Origin: Epiperipatus broadwayi
Taxonomy: Eukaryota > Onychophora > Udeonychophora > Euonychophora > Peripatidae
Reading direction: 5' to 3'
NCBI GenBank assembly: GCA_028023455.1
Contig: JAQFVV010012400.1
Location: 17,353,490-17,417,489, forward strand
DNA length: 64,000 bases
Shown: in pieces, positions 1 through 12,213 of the stretch
Position numbering within the stretch: position 1 is the first letter of the stretch
Layout: each line of letters starts with the position of its first letter
The notes under the pieces: generated by a model
Seen by the model: the letters and a program-made list of their open reading frames with translations, nothing else
What the model was told of the DNA's origin: nothing
The model's database searches: none
Made by a program: the position numbers and the translations under genes

Positions 1-270
1 TTGATCCAGACTTTTGCTTATTCGAAAGAGAACTTTTTGTTAAATGTTTTTGTTATTTATTGCCTATATTTGAAAATCATATTTACTCCCATTTTCTTAT
101 GAAAGAAAATATGTGATAAGTATGGATGCTTCATTCTATAGATAATTCACCAAGGAAAAACATTGTGCCCTCAACAAACTGCTCACTATGGAAGGAATTC
201 TACTAAAGAACTATGGTGTTTTATAAAAAAAATATTTTTATCTTTTAATATTTTATATGTCAAGGTATTT

Positions 271-280
271 GTTGTTGTTG

Positions 281-379
<99 letters not shown>

Positions 380-380
380 T
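271..380. repeat. Compound trinucleotide microsatellite (GTT)n(ATT)n(AAT)n
   Basis: A short GTT run passes into ATT repeats up to about 312 and then directly into AAT repeats. ATT and AAT are reverse complements, so the two halves can fold on each other as a hairpin. The apparent reading frame across it is low-complexity (poly-Ile then poly-Asn) and is not a gene. Confidence 0.95.
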
Positions 381-1200
381 ATAATAATAATATATTAGGA
401 TACATTAGCTTATAAGAGAAATGTATGTTTCCTATAGTCTACTAGGATGACAGTCATTTATTTAGCAACACAATACAACAGTATATTTTCCAAAGTTAAC
501 AAGAAAAACCCTGAGATCATTATTTATTATTTCATTAATTATTACCCATTCATCTGTATTGTAATTATGGTATCGGCATAATAAATTCACTATTGTTTAT
601 TGTATCATTAGAAAGGTACATCACATTTCACTCTACAAGAATAGAATAGATCAGATCATGTCAATGAATAATTATTTGGTGATAAATATTTGCTATATAA
701 GATATTAAAGAAAAGACATAAAGACTCTATTAGATGTTAGTTTAAGTGCAAAATATTTATTGCTCAGAGAATGTATTTTGATAAAGGGAAATGTATGTTT
801 TAAAAAGTGTTGCATAGGAATGAGTTAAGTTTTTCCTCTTCCTAGTTTATTTATTTACTTTATGAGTAATGCATTTATTATTACTTTGGGATTTCCTTTA
901 CTTTAATGCATATCTCTATAGTAAACTAACCAACCACTAAGCGTAGATGAACGTATTATCAGTTTTTGTAATATTAAGAGTTTCTCATACATCTATAACC
1001 GTATACACCTAAACCTCACTTAGAGATTGGCTACTAAGCGATATTTCACAATAGCAATCATCATCAATTTGTACCCACTACTTCAATTTACAATCGATTA
1101 TTCACTATAACGATCGGGAAATTTTTTTTTTAAAATCTAGAACACATAAACCTAATATATATATATATAATTAATGAATCTATAATACTATATACTGTAC
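381..1200. other. AT-rich non-coding stretch, nothing recognised
   Basis: Six-frame reading gives only short, low-complexity frames. I see no transposon coding motif, tRNA boxes or long inverted repeat here. Confidence 0.6.
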
Positions 1201-1316
1201 ATTTAAGTGTTGAACATCTTTAGAAAAATTAAACTTTATTTAAATATAATGTACAGTGCTTGGATTATTTAAATAAAGAAAGTTTAATTTTTTTAAAGAC
1301 ATTCTGCACTTATATT
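1201..1316. repeat. Imperfect inverted repeat (hairpin)
   Basis: The arms at 1201-1246 and 1270-1316 are imperfect reverse complements. Both contain an AAATTAAACTTTATTTAAATA-like core and an outer part resembling TAAGTG. The short loop carries the palindromic piece TTGGATTATTT. It could be a small miniature inverted-repeat element, but no target duplication is obvious. Confidence 0.6.
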
Positions 1317-1860
1317 AGATGATGAAATAGTCCAATATATAAATACGTACAGTATTATGTAAAAATAGTTATTGATTTTGTAACTTCGTTAAAAATGTTG
1401 TTTACACTCAAGTGGTTTCAAATCAAAAGAAAAACAACATTTTAAAACGCCAATGTTGAATTAGAAAAAAATTTAAAAAGAAAAACGGATTGCATTTAAA
1501 ATAAGTGTTAATGAATATTTTTTTTAATATAAACTTTATTCCTAAGTTAGTGTAATTTTTTAGTTTTAGGAACCGACCAATTTTTTTCCCATAGACCCCC
1601 ATTATAAATATGTATTTTGTATATGATATTCTTGTTTAATGATGAGTTTTGGAGAACCAATTGCCATCGCTAAAGGGGATAAAGGTGTATATTGTTAGCT
1701 TCATATTAATATAAGTATCCCTCTTCTTTTTAAAGAATAGAAAATGGTTCCCAACTTTAGGGGATGGTATTAACATTACTAGCTTTTCCTTTAGCCTAGT
1801 ATTAATATTAGTAAAATCATCTCTTCTTCTTAACCACCATCACTCCTCTCTTTATTTGGT
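1317..1860. other. AT-rich non-coding stretch, nothing recognised
   Basis: No coding or repeat signature was identified beyond homopolymer runs. Confidence 0.55.
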
Positions 1861-1865
1861 TAGAA

Positions 1866-2010
1866 TATATATATATATATATATAACCATTAAAAAACAG
1901 TCAATATATATATATATATAACCATTAAAAAACAGTCAATAATTAGACAATCCCGATATAGATAATAATTAAGAATTTCAAACTTTTGTCAAGGCAACTT
2001 TTTTTTTTTT
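1866..2010. repeat. Short tandem duplication plus piece of a dispersed fold-back family
   Basis: A unit made of an AT run followed by AACCATTAAAAAACAGTCA occurs twice in tandem (about 1866-1903 and 1904-1939). It continues into TTAGACAATCCCG and TTGTCAAGGCAAC. The same words recur at 2248-2372 and 16190-16340, so this is a partial copy of one dispersed repeat family. Confidence 0.6.
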
Positions 2011-2247
2011 AGCAATAGAGGTGGAATCCCATCTCTATTAATGGTCTCATATATTTATATAGATACTAAAGATTGCAACTTGACCACAGAGATTGAAATT
2101 ATTGATAGAAAGAAGTTTTTTTTAAATAAACCTCCTTAAACAGGTAAATATAACTTATTCTGAATGCAGATTAAATAAATAGTCAATTATAACATTACAA
2201 ATTGCAATTATAATTTTCAGATTGTACCCAAAGTATTACTTAAATAA

Positions 2248-2372
2248 AGGGTGTAATTATGCTCAAGACTAAATGGGTTTATAAATAACCATTAGAAACC
2301 AGTCAACACTTAGACAAGAATTTCAAATTGTTGTCATATATATACAACAATCAGCAATAATCATTACAAAAG
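2248..2372 (+). repeat. Dispersed fold-back repeat, same family as 16190-16340
   Basis: It starts GTGTAATTATGCTC and passes through ATGGGTTTATAAATAACCATTAGAAA-type sequence to CTTAGACAA. It then has the small palindrome TTGTTGT..ACAACAA around 2329-2350. The copy at 16.2 kb has the same order of words, which shows a dispersed element rather than chance. There is no coding capacity. Confidence 0.6.
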
Positions 2373-2911
2373 AAACAATAATTGTTATTTAATATTAAAA
2401 TTGACATTATTTACAAATGTATTTACATTTTTTTCAGTAAAAAAAAAAAAAAACTTTTGAAAAGTGAAATTTTAAGTTATTTATATCTTGTGATTATATT
2501 ATATATAGCTCGAATTTTGTCTACTGATTTCTGTATTCTATAGTATCACCTTTTTATCTGATAGTATATTTCAAGACAGTCTCCCCTCAAGAAGTCAAAA
2601 ACCTGAGAATAAAAACAGATTTTTTAGTACATATAGTATCCAAAATAAAATCAAGATTTTAATTAGTATTAATTGATTTATCTACAAATGTTAACCCAAT
2701 TTAATTTTTTTATTTAATGTATTTGACGAAATACTTTAAAAAATAATACAAAATAAAATTACCTATAGGAGTTGTTTTTAGACATAAATTAGAGTACAAA
2801 AATAATTTTAAAAATAGAATGCTAATAATATTTATGTATATTTTGCTTAAATATAAAATGAATTATTGTAATAATTGTGAAAATTGAAGCATACATTGCA
2901 TAAACAAGATT

Positions 2912-2949
<38 letters not shown>

Positions 2950-3394
2950 CGAATGATTAGTTACTTAGGAGGTTATGTGATGTTCAAGTAATGGAAATGA
3001 TACATTGAGCTTTGATCCAAATAGCTTCAGCTCCCTGATCTGTGTTAATTCGTACAGGGCTTAATACAAACAAGAAAAAAAGTTTACTAAGAACTTCATA
3101 TGAGAATGTGGAAACACATGCATCTATAACATGGATAAATATAAAAAAATTTTCTTTAAATTAATATTGGTAGGAATTAATTAAAAACTTACAGACAGGT
3201 GAAATAATAATAAAAAATATTGGTTATAAATGAATATAAGTCAATCCATATGGGAAAAGTTAAATGGAGAATCTGAAGAATGAGTGGCTGTCTCATCTGA
3301 CATTCAGAATAATATAGAATGAAAGAAGTAGGCTAAAAAATATTTTAATGACTTTTAAGGAAGAAAAAACTATCAAATAATTATTCAACTGCTG
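2373..3394. other. AT-rich non-coding stretch with an (AAT)n microsatellite
   Basis: An uninterrupted AAT repeat lies at 2913-2949. The remainder shows no gene, tRNA-like boxes or recognisable transposon motif. Confidence 0.6.
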
Positions 3395-3545
3395 TAAAGA
3401 GCAGTAATTCATTATTATATTTATTTAAGCATAATCTATTGTAAACTAATTATCAGGTAATTAATCATCTGTTCTTTTATAAAGAGCAGTAATTTATTAT
3501 ATTTCCTTAAGCATAATCTATTGAAAGCTTGATTAGAAAATAGAC
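3395..3545 (+). repeat. Tandem duplication, about 85 bp unit
   Basis: AAAGAGCAGTAATTxATTATATTT..TTAAGCATAATCTATTG occurs at about 3395-3450 and again at about 3479-3535. The two copies are diverged. The duplication sits beside the degenerate ribozyme-like repeat pieces at 3576-3618 and 3812-3850. Confidence 0.6.
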
Positions 3546-3575
3546 AATAAATGATAGTCATATGTTTGACCCCCC

Positions 3576-3850
3576 CGAAATTAGTTTCTGGCTCTAGGCT
3601 ATTTTCATCAAGAGAATGTCTGCACTCATAGTTCTAATAATGACATTTAATTAACTTTTTGTGTAATCAAAGTTATGAAGCTGAAATTAAAAAATTATAT
3701 GCAATCGTTTGTAAAACAACTTGTTTATATACAATTGCATGCATTCATGCTAAGATTAGATAGTATGAAAGAATTAAAAATGATTCAAAATATATGGTGT
3801 AATCCTGCTCTTTACTAAAGACAGTCAATAGCCAGAAACTAGTTTGGAAC
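3576..3850. repeat. Inverted pair of degenerate hammerhead-family repeat pieces
   Basis: The minus strand of 3576-3618 reads TTGATGA, then AGCCAGAAACTA. The plus strand of 3812-3850 reads AATAGCCAGAAACTAGTTTGG. Both match the GCCAGAAACTAGTCTGG stretch of the hammerhead-like repeat at 27.5 kb, but the CTGATGA core is mutated in the first and lost in the second. They face each other in opposite orientation, as at 27-28 kb. Confidence 0.5.
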
Positions 3851-4320
3851 TATTAATATAATATGACCATCTAATGCCCATTGATTATTCAAGCTTACAT
3901 TAGATGGATCTGGAATAAAGTAAATTAAATAAGTTACAGCTTTTAATGTAGTCACAGTGCTAAGCAAACAGAGTCACAGAAAAACTTGTTTGCTATATAA
4001 TTATCAAAATATTAAAGAATTGAAATAATTATTACTACAAAATAGCTGATGATAATTTTTTATATATATTTAGAAATCAAGTCATTATTGGTTGAAAATT
4101 TTAAAAATTGCCTTTGAGTATAGAACAATTGATGAGAAAATGGGGGTTTCTAAAATCATAATTAATAGGTGCATTCTATTTTAAATTGCTAGTTTATTAG
4201 ATTAGATATTTAGTTATTTTCTATCTACTATCAGTGCTGACTAAATACTTTATTATTTTATCAAAATGATAACACCTTCTAAGAAAATTTGTTTATTCCT
4301 TGACACATGCGCATATATAT

Positions 4321-5964
4321 TGCAATGATCTGTCTGCCACATGGACATTTGTGGTTTATGTGCCATCATCCGTTGTCTAAAAATATTTTTATATTTATCA
4401 TTTTTATTATATATTATTAATTATTTTGATATATTGATTGTTTATTATCATTTATTATTTATTACCTTTTATTATTTTACTCTACAAGATTGGCTTTTTT
4501 ATTTAATATCGTGGGCATCAAATCACACATTCAAGCCGAGGGGTAGAATACCATTGATAGATTAACTATCACCAATATCTATGGCCAAATTGAGGCTACA
4601 CAAATGCACAACTTCAACCATATTTCCTGACCATAGCACTTCTCCATACTGCTGGGCCAAAACTTGCCATCTAAAGCACTACTAGTTTTTAGAACAAGTC
4701 TCAGGCATCATCTGGCAATATATATTATATACTTCCAGCATGTCCAGATGACAGGCACATGAACCCAGAGCTTAAAATATTTCCAGGCTGCCTCATAATC
4801 TTGATCAGATGATCCAGCACAGAACTAATTTAATTACACATGAAAATATTTATAAATTTTAAGTTACTGGTGATGCAGTTAAAAGAGAGAGTGAGAGAGA
4901 GTATAGACCAAGTAACATTTTAAGCAAACATTTATTTATTCACATGCTTATATATTTAAATAGATATAACAGTAAAATTTAACATATAAAATAAATAAAT
5001 ATTAATTGTTAAGAGATTCAATATTATTGATTGCCCATTATAGTTCATTTCATTAAAAAAAATATGTCTAGAAATTTATGATTGAAAAAGTGTATTTACT
5101 TAGATTTTTCATGATAGCAAGATAAAACATTTCCATTGGTTTTTTATTTCCAACTAGTAAGCCTTTTGGTCTCCATTGATGACTTCATGGGTTCCTTCCA
5201 TTCTTCAGATGAACAATTAGAGAGAGAGTATGTGGCAGAACTATATTATGAATGAGGCATTGGTTCCAGGTGAGAGTAGTTGTTGGAACTAAGGACTTGA
5301 GGCATGAAGCCCAGTTGAAGACTCCAAGGTTCTTTAGCAATGAATGTTACTATGACTTATACATTTATATTTTCTGATGAACTGGTGAGTGGGAAAAACT
5401 CTGCAACTACTGATTGAAACTGGAAACTTGAATTGAGACTTCAACTTGAATTTTGAATGAAAACTCTAATGAAACTGAACAGAACTTTAAGCGAGACTTA
5501 AATGAAACTCAAGTGAAACTGAAAACAATGGGCAAGCTGCCTTTTTATACCTAACTCTTCCAATGTTTATTTGCTTTATCTTAACTTTAATCTGATTTAA
5601 TTAATTTTACATTTTTTATCTAATCTTTTTCTAGATTCATCTACTATTTGATCACATTTATGCCGATGAGATAGTTTACAAGATTTCCAATTATTAATTA
5701 GTACTATTGTTTATTTTAAAAATTTCATACTTATTTTTTTAACTTTTTTTTGAAATTTAATTTATAAAAAGAAGAGAGCAGGTCTTAAATCATTATTTGT
5801 CATGAAAAATGATGCAATCTTTTATTTTGATTTTATTTTTGCAAATCTACTTTTTTTTCAAACTATTTTCTTAATAATTTGCTTATTTATTTTAAATTAT
5901 AAAATATGCAATGCAGATAGACTTACATGTGTGTTTCTATAACATATATGTTGTGGTCATTACA
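4321..5964 (-). repeat. Left copy of 1.65-kb direct repeat (3' LTR)
   Basis: It aligns along its length with 10477-12207. Shared landmarks are CCATCATCCGTTGTCTAAAA near the left end, GCAAACATTTATTTATTCAC in the middle and ATACATGTGTGTTTCTA-like sequence near the right end. On the minus strand the middle landmark gives AATAAATAAATG, a possible polyadenylation signal. Confidence 0.7.
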
Positions 5965-8900
5965 TCATGACACACACACCCCTAAATAAGATGAAATGCA
6001 TCAATTTCACCCCATTGTATCTCTGACATTTTATTTTAATTTGATATTTGATTTTCATTTTTATTTTAATATTATTATTATTTTCTTCTTTAAAATCAGT
6101 TTCTGATTGCAAAGGACTGATAAGCAACAAAGATTGCTGTTTTTATACTGACCTACCTACCATGTCATAATCTACATTGAATACAACTATTATATCTATT
6201 GTGAGGACCATCAGGGACAACATATATATATCCTTATGGATGTGTATGGGGAATTGGATACAAATAGCAAGACATGTTGACTGAGCATTTGACCTACATA
6301 AAAAACTTTTAAATTACAGTGGACATGCTAGGATTTTCTCTACCAGTAAATTTATGGACCCAGAATTTTCTCCCTTGGGTCCACACTTTACAAGATAAGT
6401 GAATGTTAAAAATGGCAGAATTCATCTATTGACCATTTAACTTACACTAAAAACAAGATTTATTATAACTATGCTATGAATTTTTCTTCCAGAAAACTAG
6501 TTTGCAGCTTATGCTAGAATTACTCTTCCAATGCACAAATTTTAAATAATGAACTGGAATACCTCTATCAGCACATTGGATGGGTCCATGACTTTCTCTA
6601 TTGGGTCTCATCCTAGAAATATGTAGCATCCCCCTTGATTCCCATTACAAGTCATGAGTTTCACCAAGTAATGGCCTACAATCAACATTCATTCCTTACT
6701 ACTATATATACCCCTCCCCCCATAATTCAATCAACTGCAATGCAACTGTCACATACATAACATTTCATGAAACATTACGTTTATTCATTATTATTATATT
6801 TTACAATTTTTTTACTTTATTTATTTACTTTATTTCTATCACTATATTCTGACCTCAAAAAATGTTTTATTTTACTTTATTTCATTTATCTAACTTTTAT
6901 TTCATTTCTATTATCATATATTAACTCTATAGAAAAAAAAAATCTTGATTTTATTTTAACTACTCTTTTATTTCTATTACTCTCATAATTCAAATCCAAA
7001 ATAATTGTTTTTTCATTGCCTAAAAGTCCATCGAATTACTATTACTATAACGATCCAAAAGAAAGTGGAGATCGAATCTAACTGCAATCTGCACTACAGG
7101 GGTGCCATCTAGGCATTTGAGCCTAGAGAAATTTATAAAGTAGGCAGATATGCACTGTTAAGATTCCACTTTATTTAAATATTTGAACTGTTAGCCCATT
7201 GTCACTAGCTCATGGAGACACAGAGATAAGAAATAACTTGTTTAGTTTGTATATATAAAAAAAATAAAAGCCACTGCCAGTAATTAACAAACAAACATTT
7301 ATTAACGCACATATAAATAAATATTGAGGAATACATTTAACATTTTATATTAACTTTTAATTTTAAATAGATTGCAATAATGAGTTTAATATTTATTTAG
7401 TGGGTCGAGTATGAATAGACTACATAGATCTGCATTTGAAAAGAAAATATTCTTCCCCTTATTTAACCTTAGGCCAAAAGTTCGCAGTCAAACCGGCATC
7501 AATCCATCTGATACATTTATGTATTCAATGTAGCATGAAAATACAACAGCACATATATACTATACTGTCAGGAATGGACATCTGAACAGTATAGTTAGAG
7601 AAGACATTGACCTTTGACCAATACAGGAATGTTACATCTGTATGGCAAGAAGAACAATAAAATAAAAACTCCATAGGAAGGGACCATGGTCCTTTTTGCT
7701 GACTTACAATGCCATCCATAGACAAAGGGTTTGTGTGGCATATACAGCGATTCTGCACATAGCGAAACTCATACTACATGGACTAATTACACAAATATAT
7801 CCAATCCATTGACCTAATTCAACTACGAAACAAATAACCTAAGATTACCCTCCCTTAATATAACTTTACAAAACTATATAGCCATTCACGCCCAACCTAA
7901 ATTTAACATTTAGATACATTTGCACAGATGAATTTTATAAAATTTGTTTTATAATGTTGAGTATAGATTGGTTGCATAGATTCCACGGTTAAAAACATTC
8001 CAAAATAAACATAACCGATCAAAATACAAAGTCATCGATAATGACAATTGCAGAGGGAATACAAGAAACCCAATAGCATTCATCATAAGATGTCGCATTG
8101 ACATCGATGACCTATATATTTTAATCACATATGAAAAACACAACATAATTAACCACTAATGAATCCATGCAATGCCCATACCCAACTTAAATTTCATCAT
8201 TTAAAATTTAAACAATAAATATTAATACAAATAAAAATAATAAAATGGAAATAATTTTTTTTTTTTAGCAAACAAATATGTAAAAATTAAACATTTATAA
8301 TTAATTTGAAACATAAGTCAGAGAAAAGTTCTTTTTTAAAAAATTTAGATTAACTGATCAAATCTTTAAAGTTCCGAATTACTTCAGATTTTAAAATCGT
8401 TCAGTTCAATTGCTTATGGTAGAAGAGTCCAGGTTCCTGTTGGAAATTCCCATGAAGACTTTCATGGAAGACCAGTCTGATATTCTGGAGGTAGCATTAT
8501 CTAGTTCCATTCTGGTATCACAGTCTTTTCATTTTTAAAATAAGTGAGAGAGAATGACAAGTGTGTCTTATCATTCGTCTCACCAAATCAAGCTGGAAAC
8601 TGTCAGGAACTCAATATTTTTCTTTTTAAAGTAAATCTCCAGATCGAACGAACAAAGACATCACTAATCCAAATTTTCGTTAAGGTCCAAGAGGCTTGGT
8701 GCTTCCATTGGTCAAGCTAAATTCTCTTTATTCTCTTATCTAATTTTCATCTGACTTTTTAATTACCCAAGAGCCCCAAGGCTAGCTTGCTTTTCAATTA
8801 ATAAACAATCATTTCCATTTACAGATTACAGGAATTAATTAATACCTGTTTTTATTTTTACTTACGTTATTTCTTTGTTAAAATATTTTTATATTTAAAT

Positions 8901-9139
8901 CTTATATTTTTTTTTATAAAAAAGTACATTCAAATACTTTTTTCATTTATAAAAAAAAAATATTTTTAAAGTTTTGCATCTGTGCGAATATATATACATT
9001 TACAACTCTTTAATTTTTTTTTTTAGCTTTTAGATTTTTAATAAATTTATTTTTATTTGCGAACTTAAAGGTTTTTATTTCAATTTAATGTAACGGCATA
9101 TTTATATATCATTACAATTACCTTATTTAATCTTTGTCA
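5965..9139. other. Interior of the old LTR element, mostly unassigned
   Basis: No polymerase motif is seen on either strand. At the 3'-LTR edge the minus strand carries GGGGTGTGTGTGTC, a possible polypurine tract. A stretch ending CATTACA at 9110-9116, with an AATAAATGTTTG-like word (minus strand) at about 7294-7305, resembles the flanking LTRs in layout. It might be a third, strongly diverged LTR, but I could not align it convincingly. Confidence 0.4.
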
Positions 9140-10496
9140 GGCAGTTCTTTTAAGTTCCTTATGTATCTGCTCAGACCAGGAAATCATGACCTACTCCTAG
9201 ACCTAGCCTGATATTCTAAGTGGTTGGTTTCTGGATCGGAGCTGGTATATTCATTATTCCCACTTCTATGACTATGCAACTTTCTATACCTAGTATTTTC
9301 ATCCTAATCATTTTTATAGAGTCAAAATTCATGATATTTATTTCTCTAGCCTTTACTTGTTTTTGTAATTTGGTCTTGCATTGTCAAATGCACTCAATAA
9401 CTTGGCTATTTGTTCATGATTTATCATAGACAAGTTATTATTTATATGCGCATACATACTTGCACCTTTCTGTTCCCACTGTCAATATTAACATTCTTGA
9501 TTTCTAGTTTTTCCTTATCTTCCTTGACTTTTAGCTTTCATGCTTCTAATTCTTCTGGTAAATTATTTATATCTATTCATATATTTTCTATTATCTTTTC
9601 ATTTGCTTCTTGAATTTTTTTCATTCCCTTTTCTGGTTTATTTTCAAATTTTTCTATTTTATTTTCTATCTCTTTGTATTTTTGCCAATTTCTAGCATGA
9701 TTCCCTGGACCCATTGTCCTCTTTTCTTTTCAAACATTTCTATCTGTCCCCTATTATCAATACTAACATTCTGGATTTCTGATTTTTCTTATCTTCCTTG
9801 ACTTTTAGCTTTACTGTTTCTATTTTTCTGCTACATTATTTATTTATTTTTATATTTTCTATTATATTTTCATTCCCTGGATCCACTGTTCTATTTTTTT
9901 CTGAACATTTCTGCCTGTTTCTTAAATAAAAAAAAAAATTATTTTATTTATTTCTATGTTACTTTTTCCTATTTTATCAGTGACTTCCTGTATTTTTCTG
10001 AGTATTTCTACTTCTTTATGTTGAACCTCCATTTTTGTCTTGGCTCTTGTATGCATTAATTTAATTTTATATTTTATTATTTCTTTTATAATATTATATA
10101 ACTTAATTTCCTTATTTTTAAATATTTTAAATTGAATGAAGTGTTTGACTAGCCTCAAAAACCCTCTCAATCTTCTCTACATTCCCACCTGACTATCAAA
10201 AACCCCTAATAACAAATTTATTTATCTCTTTGGCTAGTTTTTTCCCTTAACTCTCCTTTTTATTTACAATTCATAATTTTTTATGTTTTATATTTTATAT
10301 TCTCAATATTATATTTTGTTTGCTTTGGTCTATCTCTCCCATCATATTGCTCATCAATTTCAACTTTATTACTATGCCACTTGGCGTTTATTTGAAATTT
10401 AGTTTCAAACTTTTTTAATTTGATTTTAATTACACTGGGCCAATTTTGGCACATCATCTCCACATTGTATGGTATTTGTAGCAATCTGACCATCAC
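9140..10496 (-). pseudogene. Decayed coiled-coil, gag-like frame of the old LTR element
   Basis: The minus strand just inside the right-hand LTR is purine-rich and encodes Lys/Glu/Gln/Ile-rich peptides typical of a long coiled coil. Examples are an 82-codon open piece at 9922-10170 (KEVEILRKIQEVTDK) and a 71-codon piece at 10281-10496. Part of the region is repeated internally at roughly 285-bp spacing: TTCCTTGACTTTTAGCTTT occurs near 9517 and 9796 on the plus strand. The frame is interrupted by many stops. Its position behind the 5' LTR suggests a Gag-like structural protein, but no retroviral Gag motif or zinc knuckle is visible. The function is inferred from position only. Confidence 0.35.
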
Positions 10497-12207
10497 CTAG
10501 ACCTTTATGGTCATTTGCCACCATCCGTTGTCTAAAAATATTTTTATATTTATCATTTTTATTATATATTATTAATTATTTTGATATGTTGATTATTTAT
10601 TATCATTTATTATTTTACTTTACAAGATTGGCTTTCTCATTTAATGCCTCTGGCATCAGATCACCCATTCAAGCCAAGTGGTACAATACCATTGATGGAT
10701 TAACCATTATCACTACATATGACCAGATCAAGGCTACCCAAACAGAAAACCTTTGACCAGCTTTCCTGACCATAGCCCTCCTTCATACTGCTGGGTCAAA
10801 ACCTGCCATCTGAAGCACTTTATTTGTTTTGAGAAGTTTCAGGTGCCATCCAGCCATATATGTTATATATAACTGGCATGCCTGAACAACAGACACATGA
10901 ACCCAGTGCTTGAAATATTCCCAGGATAACTCATTATCTTGATCAGATGACCCAGCACAGTACTAATTACACATGGAAATATTCATAACTTTTAAATTAC
11001 TTGTGATGCAGTTAACAGACACACACAGAGTATAGACCAAGTAACATTTTAAGCAAACATTTATTTATTCACATGCACACATATTTAAATAGATATAACA
11101 GTAAAATTTAACACAGAAAATAAATATGTATACATTAATTGTTAAGAGATTCAACATTATTCATTATAGTTCATTTCATCAAAAGAAAAATATGTCTAGA
11201 CATTTATGATTGAAAAAGTATATTCACCTAGATTTTTCATGATATCAAGATGAAACATTTCCATTGGTTTTTATTTCCAACTGTTTGGCTTTTTGATTCG
11301 ATCAATGGCTACATGAGTTTCCTTCTATTTTTCAAATGGACAATGAGAGAATGTGGCAACATCTATATTATGTATGAAGCATTGATTACAGGTGAGAATG
11401 GTTGTTGGAACCAAGAACCAAAGACATAAAGCCCCCAGGTGAGAATGGTTGTTGGAGTCAAGGACCAAAAGCATAAAGCCCAGCTGAACACTCCAAGGTT
11501 CTTTAGCAATGCACATTGCCACAGCTTATGTTTATATTTTCCAATAAACTGGTGAGCTGAAAAAACTCTGCAACTACTGTTTGAAAGTGGAAAACTGAAA
11601 ACTTGAACTGGGACTTGAGCTGAAAATTCAACTTGAATTTTGAATGAGAACTCTAATAAAACTGAACAGAACTGTGAGTGAAACTCAAATGGAATCCAAG
11701 TGAACCTGGAAACAATGGACAAGCTGATTTTTTATACCTAACCCTCCCATTGTTTATTTTTTATCAAAACTTTAAACTCATTTAATTAATTTTACAGTTT
11801 TTTATCTAATCTTTTTCTAGATTCATCTTCTATTTTATCGCATTTATGCTGATAAAATAGTTTACAAGATTTTCTAATTATTAATTAATACTATTGTTTA
11901 TTTTAAAACATTTCACATTTATTTTTTTAACATTTACTTTTTTAAAAATTCAATTTATAAAAAAAAGAGGTCAGGTCTTAAATCGTTATTTCTCCTGATT
12001 CTTTTCCCTCACCTCACTCTTAATAAACAATTTTATTCTAAAAAAAATGTTTCAATCTTTTATTTTGATTTCATTTTTGTAAATCTATTTTTTTCCAAAC
12101 TATTTTCCATTTTTCCTTTCTTATTAATTTGCTTATTTATTTTAAACTATAAAGTACAGATAGACATACATGTGTGTTTCTACAACATACATTTCATGAT
12201 CATTACA
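10477..12207 (-). repeat. Right copy of the direct repeat (5' LTR)
   Basis: This is the partner of 4321-5964 and somewhat longer through small insertions. On the minus strand it starts TGTAATGATCATGAAATG. Open frames inside it (for example near 11.4-11.7 kb) are not conserved between the two copies and I do not regard them as genes. Confidence 0.7.
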
Positions 12208-12213
12208 ATATAT

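Larger units (their letters stand above)
4321..12207 (-). mobile_element. Old non-autonomous LTR retrotransposon (LARD-like), minus strand
   Basis: Two long direct repeats (4321-5964 and 10477-12207) enclose a 4.5 kb interior. In plus-strand view each begins TGCA or TGTA and ends CATTACA, so on the minus strand each LTR begins TGTAATG, giving the TG..CA ends expected of LTRs. The 6-bp sequence ATATAT directly flanks both sides (4315-4320 and 12208-12213) and could be the target duplication, although it is low complexity. I find no RT, protease or integrase motif inside, only a decayed coiled-coil frame next to the right-hand (5') LTR. Long LTRs with an interior lacking polymerase fit a large retrotransposon derivative. 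The LTRs differ by many substitutions and indels, so the insertion is old. Confidence 0.6.

Noticed and set aside
4044-4090. CTGATGA, TAA/TTA, GAAA, GTC in order
   Set aside because: The stems are AT-only and stem I does not pair next to the core. In DNA this AT-rich such an order is plausible by chance, and no repeat copy supports it.
5358-5400. CTGATGA followed by GAAAA, hammerhead-like order
   Set aside because: Stem II does not pair, there is no NUH triplet in place, and the corresponding region of the partner LTR (about 11541) reads CCAATAA, so the motif is not conserved.
6767-6988. 73-codon Leu/Phe/Tyr-rich frame that looks like a membrane peptide
   Set aside because: It is pure AT-rich low complexity with no similarity or context, so I do not call it a gene.
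11363-11722. 119-codon minus-strand frame
   Set aside because: It lies inside an LTR and is not preserved in the other LTR copy.
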